A stretch of 37,898 nt of DNA from a virus, in the IMG/VR virus record IMGVR_UViG_3300032273_000005, positions 1 through 37,898 of that record, one strand, 5' to 3'. A model generated the notes under the pieces. The model worked only from the letters and a program-made list of their open reading frames with translations. It was not told where the DNA came from and searched no databases. The translations under genes and the position numbers were made by a program. Of the stretch, positions 32,665 through 37,898 are shown piece by piece (the first letter of the stretch is position 1; every line of letters starts with the position of its first letter).

Positions 32665-35358
32665 ATGTCTACTGAATCTGAAAGAAAAGCGGCTATAGAA
32701 GAAGCCAAGCGAATCGCCAGGCAAAAGGTTGCACAGGCGAAAGCTGCCGCAGAAAGGGCTAAAGCCAAGGCCCCCGAGGTTACCGCTAAAGCCAAAGCGG
32801 GTGCAAAGAAAGCCGTTGACAAGGTGAAAGAGACAGCCAAGACAAATGCACCCAAGGTTAAAGCGGGTGCAAAAAATGTTGCCGACAAGGTGAAGGACAA
32901 GGTCAAAAGCACCGTCGAAACCAACAAACCGAAGGTCGAAAAAGCTGCCAAGGCAGGAACCGAAAAGGTTAAAGCGGGCGCTGAGAAAGTAAAAGCCAGT
33001 GCCGAATCCACGGCTGAAAAGGTCAAGGCCAAAGTTGAGAAGGTCAAAGCTCCCAAAACCGCAGCCGGTGGCGGTGGCGGTGGCAAGAATATCGTCAAAA
33101 CAGGCCAAATGGTTCCATACGAACCGCCGCCAGCGAAGAAACCGCCCGTGCCTAAAGGCGCGAGCATGATTGGCAAAATCATTCGCAGCCCCTCGCTTAT
33201 TGCCGGTGCTGCCGAAGAAGGCGCACGCTATGTAGGGAACAAGTCCCTCGATGCCGATACCGAACGAGCCGAGAACCTGCGTACTCAAGACCAGCTCGGC
33301 CCACTGGCACCTGTTGGCACTGATGCGGCCGGCCTCGAGAACGAGTGGGATCTGCCCAGTTGGGTACCGACTCCGCGCCGTTATGCCGGTGGACTCGGTG
33401 AATGGTGGGATCGCACCGACGTCAGTGAAGCTGCCAAGTACAACGCCAAGGAACTCTTTGGGTTCAAGCCACTGGCAGATATCAGTCTGCGTGCACCCAC
33501 TGAAAGTAACTTCCCCGAGGCAGCCCCGACCGGGCGCGGCGCAGACTTGGAACGACTCAGTGCAGATTCCGACGCCAAATTGACCGGCGCGGTGACCGCT
33601 GCGGACATCCCAGTCGGCCAAGGCTCGCAGACTCTACAGGATATGCAGGCCCTTCGTGGTGGACTCAATGAGCAAGACATCGCCGGCCAGGATTACGCGA
33701 CACAGCGTGAAGGCTTCGCCGCGGCTGCTGATGAACTGAGTATGGAGTCACCGGAGAATGTCACCGCCGCCCTGGAACAGGCGGGTGTGAATCCGGACCT
33801 GCAACAGCAGATCGGACTCCGACAGACTGAGGGCGTGGCGCCCCTGGTTCAGTACGATGAGACTGGTCGTCCGATCAAAGCCGCCGGCCCCGCAGTCGAC
33901 ACGTTGCAGGAATACCGTCCTGATGGCGAGCCTTTCGGTGCAGGAGGCGGCGAGATCCGCCGGCGCTTGCAGCCCGATGGCTCTATGCTGTTCACCGACA
34001 TGCCGCAGGAAGGTTCCGTCGTCAGCAAGGAAACCATTCCCTCGCTCGACGCTGACTTGCGCCGAAACACGCCGCAATGGGGACAACAGGCGATTGACTC
34101 CACACTGGATCACTTGCGCCGGAACGAAGCCGCAACCAATGAACTTGCCACTCTGGTTAATCGGGGTACGCCTGTTCATACTGGCCCACGAGTCCAGATC
34201 GCAGGCGGCCGGCCTCTGCCGCCACGACCCGCGAATAACACTGGCCCTGGTATGGGCATACGTGTACTGGGCGGTGTCAAACGGATGGAAGATCGCAACC
34301 GAAGCTATCGGATCAAGGAGCTTGAACAACTGCGCCGCAATGTGGATAACAGTTTCCGTCAAGCAACCCGAGGTACCAATGATCCGTTGCCGGGTTCCAA
34401 TGTACGCGCCCTCGAGGGCCGCGTCGCTCCACCCAGCCCGATGGACGGCCTGCCCAGCATTGAAGAAATCGGCCAGATGGAAGATCCGATCCAACGACGT
34501 GCTGCACTGATGCAGCGTGAAGAAGCGACTCGCTCAATGGCGGCCGAGGAAATGCAGTCCATGTTGACGCCGGAAGCGGTCGCCATGGCCGTTGACCCAA
34601 CCAACGAGTTGCGTGGTGCACCGCAACGCAGTAAGCGGCGGGAATATACCGAACGGGCCGAGGCTTACCAGACCGTGGTGTTGGCACAGATTTCAGCCAA
34701 ATATGGCCTGCGCCAGCGTTCCGATCCGGGCGCCCTGGACGATAGCAACATGGGCTACGATGCCCTCGATGTTGCCAAGTTCCGTGATGGCCAGCTACGC
34801 AATCAGGACGCTCGGCTTGATCGCGGGCGCAAAGAGACTCAGACGGTTATCGATCGCCTGGCACCCGCCGGTAAAGACGGACCCTCGCGCCTGAACAGGC
34901 GTATGAGCGAAATCGCTACCCAGGCCGGAATCTTTGACGATCCGGATATGTCCAACTCGGATCGTGAGACCGGGATCATTGGCGCATCGATGGTCAGCGA
35001 ACTGCGCAAGATTTATCCGAAGGGTGTCGACACGGCGCTGGATAACATGATCCAGGAAACAGAGCCCGGCGAAGTGGCGCAGACTTTCCTCGGAATGATC
35101 GAAAGCGGCGAGATCGAGATCGAAGATCCGAGCCTCGGGCGCGCTATTGTGAAACTGTCCGGTGCTACATGGGATTCACAACAGGGAATGGATGAGCTGG
35201 GTGCATGGATTCAGCAACTCTGGAACGAGCCTGGTTCACGCATGATCCGATTGCGTGGTAACAATGATGTGATCAGCCAGGAAGAATTTCAGCAGGAATT
35301 GGAACAGTCCGGATTAAGGCTCAACGATGAAGCCTTCCGTCGTCAAGGAGTCAGATAA
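32665..35358 (+). CDS. Virion protein with histone/LEA-like Lys-Ala repeat head
   Basis: 897 aa with AGGGA before the ATG. Residues 1-130 are lysine-alanine repeats in an 11-residue-like rhythm (AKAGAKKAVDKVKETAKTNA, then VKAGAKNVADKVKDKVKSTV), ending in a GGGGGG hinge and KKPPVPK. The remaining 760 residues are acidic to neutral, mostly helical, with no enzyme motif seen. The head resembles histone H1 tails or LEA proteins and could coat DNA or membranes. Position next to the giant open ORF suggests an internal ejected protein. Function is inferred. Confidence 0.65.
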   Translation: MSTESERKAAIEEAKRIARQKVAQAKAAAERAKAKAPEVTAKAKAGAKKAVDKVKETAKTNAPKVKAGAKNVADKVKDKVKSTVETNKPKVEKAAKAGTEKVKAGAEKVKASAESTAEKVKAKVEKVKAPKTAAGGGGGGKNIVKTGQMVPYEPPPAKKPPVPKGASMIGKIIRSPSLIAGAAEEGARYVGNKSLDADTERAENLRTQDQLGPLAPVGTDAAGLENEWDLPSWVPTPRRYAGGLGEWWDRTDVSEAAKYNAKELFGFKPLADISLRAPTESNFPEAAPTGRGADLERLSADSDAKLTGAVTAADIPVGQGSQTLQDMQALRGGLNEQDIAGQDYATQREGFAAAADELSMESPENVTAALEQAGVNPDLQQQIGLRQTEGVAPLVQYDETGRPIKAAGPAVDTLQEYRPDGEPFGAGGGEIRRRLQPDGSMLFTDMPQEGSVVSKETIPSLDADLRRNTPQWGQQAIDSTLDHLRRNEAATNELATLVNRGTPVHTGPRVQIAGGRPLPPRPANNTGPGMGIRVLGGVKRMEDRNRSYRIKELEQLRRNVDNSFRQATRGTNDPLPGSNVRALEGRVAPPSPMDGLPSIEEIGQMEDPIQRRAALMQREEATRSMAAEEMQSMLTPEAVAMAVDPTNELRGAPQRSKRREYTERAEAYQTVVLAQISAKYGLRQRSDPGALDDSNMGYDALDVAKFRDGQLRNQDARLDRGRKETQTVIDRLAPAGKDGPSRLNRRMSEIATQAGIFDDPDMSNSDRETGIIGASMVSELRKIYPKGVDTALDNMIQETEPGEVAQTFLGMIESGEIEIEDPSLGRAIVKLSGATWDSQQGMDELGAWIQQLWNEPGSRMIRLRGNNDVISQEEFQQELEQSGLRLNDEAFRRQGVR

Positions 35359-35555
35359 TGGCATCGTTACTCAGTAAAGAAGGCAAAAAGCGTTTCAAGC
35401 AGCGTGTAGCGATCTTGGGAAAACAAGCTACCTTGCGCTCGATGGCACGCCAATCGCAAGCCAAGAATCCAGCCAAGGAAGTCGTCGCCCGGGTTGCAGC
35501 CATGAAGGCTAAGAAAGCCGGTAAAAAGAAATGGACTCCCGAAGACGAACTGTAA
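35358..35555 (+). CDS. Small very basic protein
   Basis: 65 aa; the ATG overlaps the previous stop (TAATG), with AAGGAG about 8 nt before it. It reads MASLLSKEGKKRFKQRVAIL and then a repeated Lys/Ala stretch ending KAKKAGKKKWTPEDEL. It is a DNA-binding-like or packing peptide, similar in build to the 87-aa basic protein at 8383. No family is recognised. The next gene begins directly after its stop. Confidence 0.7.
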   Translation: MASLLSKEGKKRFKQRVAILGKQATLRSMARQSQAKNPAKEVVARVAAMKAKKAGKKKWTPEDEL

Positions 35556-37898
35556 ATGACCCAGCCTGGAAACCTTGAGCGACGCGCAGAACTTGAGGAT
35601 CGCTACACACTGCGCGAACCGCAGGCTCCTGTTGAGCAGCCACAAGGCTTCGATGAACTCGAAAATACTCCTGAGACTCCGGGGCCCGAAGCCGCCGCGG
35701 TCCCTCCAGTCGTTCCACCTCCGGTAAATCCGAAGGGGATTTTCGACGCAATCACCGACTCTTTCCGCCGCACGGGTCTTCACGCCGAAGCTGACAAGAC
35801 TTATGCCGATGCCCGTCGTGCCGAGGTAAGAGGCGATGGTCCGGAGTACGGGCGCCTGAGAGCAGAGTCAGACGCCAAACGCGCCCAGGCCAATGCGATT
35901 GCACCGGGAGTCGAGTCTTTTGCCAACGTGAGGTCCCTCAGAGACGCAGGACAGTACGCTGGTGAGCTGGGAGGGTCAGTGGCAGAGTCCGTCATTCAAT
36001 CGACAGCAGGCGGCGTCCTGGGCGGCACCGCAGGCGGGATTGTGGCGTCAGCTCTATCTCTCACGCCCTTGGGCAAGCTTCGTTACCTGGCTAAGGCAGC
36101 CAAGTACGGAGGTGCTTTTACCGGTGGCATCATCCCGATGGCCAAGCAGACCAAAGGTAGCATTGCCCATCGCCAGGACACTGATCCGGAGATCGCAACA
36201 CACTCTGTTGAGGATCGGGAGAAGGCGGCGAACATGACAACTGCCGGTTCTTTGGCCCTCGAGGGCCTGGTCCCGACCCTAATTGGTGGTCGAGTCGGTG
36301 GAAAAGTCCTGGCCCAGGGGCGACAGAAAATGGGACTTCCCACGAAACTGCAGGGCGCGACCACTAACAAAGGGTTACTTGCGCTCAACGCGGTCGAGGA
36401 AGGAGCAACTGAAGTTTTACAGGGTGAACTGGAAGCTTTCTCACTCCATCTCCAGAATCCCGACCTACCCACAACCGAAGGGCTCACCGCTGCGATTGAC
36501 GCATTTCTCGGTGGCGTGGTCGGCGGTAGCATGGGCCACGGTATCGGCCGTGGCGCTGAACTGGGTGTCGACCTAATTAACAAGATCGATCTCGTGCCGG
36601 ATTCTCAGATGGGCGCAAACTTCGCCAACCTGAAAATTAACGAGGAGATGAGTAGCAAGTTCTTGCAGGGCTTACCCGATGTGCTACGGGGGCATGGTTT
36701 CTCCGATCTCGCAAACGAGATCCACGAATTCAAGAACAAGCGCTACTCATCTGATCAGCGTGGCCAGGAACTAGGGGTTATTACGGATTACCTGAAAGCC
36801 ACACTGATCGAGAAAGGGCGTGCCGGTGATATTGATCCAGCTGATGAGAACGCTAAAATCCTGACGGATCGCCTGGGTCGTTTCCGCACTGATATGCGTG
36901 AAGATTTCATCACAGCACTGGGCGGTAAAGAAGATCGGGTCGCCGCCGAGATGCGAGCGATCGAACTGGAAACGATGATCGACAAGATTCTCATGGGGCA
37001 CAACCTGAACAAGACGACCCCGGAGGAGATGGACGAGGCCGACGCCGAGCTGGCCGAGGACGAGTACAACCCGACCATCGGCGATACCATCGAGGACGAG
37101 TTACGAGAAGCGATGGAACTGGGAGCCTCGGAATTTGAAGCACCTGGTCGCCGGGCTGCACAGATCGAGGATCCGTTCGATCCCACTGAATCCCGGGCAG
37201 ACACCGGCACGAAGGGTTTGGATTCCACTTACGATGGAACCCAAAAAGAATTTGATTACTCGGGCTACCAGTCGGTACCCATGGCCAACCCTCAATCGGC
37301 TCGCTGGTCAGCGACCGGCACCCGGCAATCAACGGCTTTTGAACGTCCGTTCAATGTGAACTCGAACATTGAAAAAGCCAACTATGAAAACTTCATTGAC
37401 AGCAGTCCTTATACCTCAGAGTACAAGGACGCCTTCTCCAATGAAGAAACACGAAACGTCCGTGAAGAAGACATGGAATTCGTTTCGTGGGGCAAGTGGC
37501 TGGAACACAAAGCTCGCCAAGTCGACAGTGTTCACCCCCTTTCCAAAGAAGCGTCGTACAAGCACGCCGCTGAAATCCTGATCCGTGATTATCAGCAGCG
37601 GATCAAGGGGAACAATAACTCTGATCCTGCCCGATCTGCCCAAATCATGGGCGAGCACCAGGGCAAGATCGACGAATTGAAACGCGCCATCGATGTCGGC
37701 TTTGAAAGTATCACCGGTGAAGACGGCACCGTGACGCGTGGTTTGAACCAGCTGCTCAACGAAACCTACAAGATCGGTATCGTCAAGCGCCAGGAATTCA
37801 AAGAAGGGCCTTCTGCTTCCGATGTCATGAGTAACCAGGAAGCAGGGCGAGTGCAGGAACCGTTCAACCGCCTCAATCTGGAAGACAACTCGGTTGAA
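35556..37898 (+). CDS. Giant ejection/polyvalent-type virion protein, incomplete at right edge
   Basis: A frame open from ATG 35556 to the end of the window, 781 codons with no stop, starting with no gap after the 65-aa gene. Residues 1-60 are proline-rich. Residues about 136-168, 182-192, 230-250 and 312-336 are Gly-rich hydrophobic stretches (STAGGVLGGTAGGIVASALS, AFLGGVVGGSMGHGIG), possibly membrane-active. The motif LLALNAVEEGATEVLQGELE lies at 274-293. GG-rich helices with an 'EEGATEVLQ' motif are typical of very large podovirus internal or polyvalent proteins, such as the several-thousand-residue one of Stx phage 933W. It is probably ejected with DNA. Confidence 0.7.
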   Translation, partial: MTQPGNLERRAELEDRYTLREPQAPVEQPQGFDELENTPETPGPEAAAVPPVVPPPVNPKGIFDAITDSFRRTGLHAEADKTYADARRAEVRGDGPEYGRLRAESDAKRAQANAIAPGVESFANVRSLRDAGQYAGELGGSVAESVIQSTAGGVLGGTAGGIVASALSLTPLGKLRYLAKAAKYGGAFTGGIIPMAKQTKGSIAHRQDTDPEIATHSVEDREKAANMTTAGSLALEGLVPTLIGGRVGGKVLAQGRQKMGLPTKLQGATTNKGLLALNAVEEGATEVLQGELEAFSLHLQNPDLPTTEGLTAAIDAFLGGVVGGSMGHGIGRGAELGVDLINKIDLVPDSQMGANFANLKINEEMSSKFLQGLPDVLRGHGFSDLANEIHEFKNKRYSSDQRGQELGVITDYLKATLIEKGRAGDIDPADENAKILTDRLGRFRTDMREDFITALGGKEDRVAAEMRAIELETMIDKILMGHNLNKTTPEEMDEADAELAEDEYNPTIGDTIEDELREAMELGASEFEAPGRRAAQIEDPFDPTESRADTGTKGLDSTYDGTQKEFDYSGYQSVPMANPQSARWSATGTRQSTAFERPFNVNSNIEKANYENFIDSSPYTSEYKDAFSNEETRNVREEDMEFVSWGKWLEHKARQVDSVHPLSKEASYKHAAEILIRDYQQRIKGNNNSDPARSAQIMGEHQGKIDELKRAIDVGFESITGEDGTVTRGLNQLLNETYKIGIVKRQEFKEGPSASDVMSNQEAGRVQEPFNRLNLEDNSVE

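Noticed and set aside
1-37898. tRNA genes, CRISPR arrays, insertion sequences, integrase or attachment sites
   Set aside because: None could be recognised: no cloverleaf with CCA-type ends, no regular spacer array, no transposase or recombinase motif.

Overview
This window is a fragment of a tailed phage genome with a short-tailed (podovirus-like) structural block. The left end cuts a leftward gene, and the right end cuts a very large virion gene. No host gene, integrase, rRNA, tRNA or CRISPR array is visible. The host is probably Gram-negative, because the lysis block carries a classic overlapping inner/outer spanin pair with a lipobox on the outer one. The capsid protein looks like the N4-gp56 family and the portal is of the large P22-like kind. 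With a collagen-repeat fibre and giant ejection-type proteins, the set recalls Stx-phage 933W-type podoviruses. That comparison is from memory of those families and was not tested by a search.

Region 1 (about 1-5364) is transcribed leftward and holds short genes of unknown function with strong ribosome sites. Several are tiny membrane proteins; 25-aa and 48-aa genes are called here from a good SD plus one hydrophobic helix. Strong stem-loops punctuate this operon. Two gene junctions carry almost the same 46-49 nt hairpin, with compensatory changes in the outer stem and C.A mismatches that become G.U pairs only on the minus strand. This indicates a functional RNA structure in the leftward transcript. 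A third junction has an analogous structure, and a 220-nt gap (3228-3448) holds six successive hairpins. Tandem intrinsic terminators (2198-2262) follow the 284-aa gene, and an AT-rich non-coding stretch of about 500 bp lies beyond them.

Region 2 (5365-5597) is the divergent intergenic control region, with a direct repeat and a perfect 8-bp palindrome.

Region 3 (5598-18504) runs rightward: terminase small and large subunits, two small genes, portal, scaffold, major capsid protein, a putative decoration protein, head-tail adaptor, a fibre adaptor with an inserted FCCH-like domain, a collagen-repeat fibre and its partner.

Region 4 (18557-24681) holds a 1224-aa beta-repeat/LamG adhesin followed by the lysis cassette: small membrane proteins, an M15-type peptidase endolysin whose start overlaps a 31-aa (or 54-aa) transmembrane ORF, a two-helix holin-like protein, and Rz/Rz1 spanins.

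Region 5 (24784-37898) holds a tail hub/nozzle-like protein, several tail proteins of unknown detail, a long coiled-coil protein, and a virion protein with a histone-H1/LEA-like lysine-alanine repeat head. It ends in a giant ORF (781 codons, still open) of the polyvalent/ejection-protein kind. The late genes are tightly packed, often overlapping by 1-4 bases, so they are probably co-transcribed and translationally coupled. The hairpins at 13754, 18511, 23727 and 24728 divide them into blocks.
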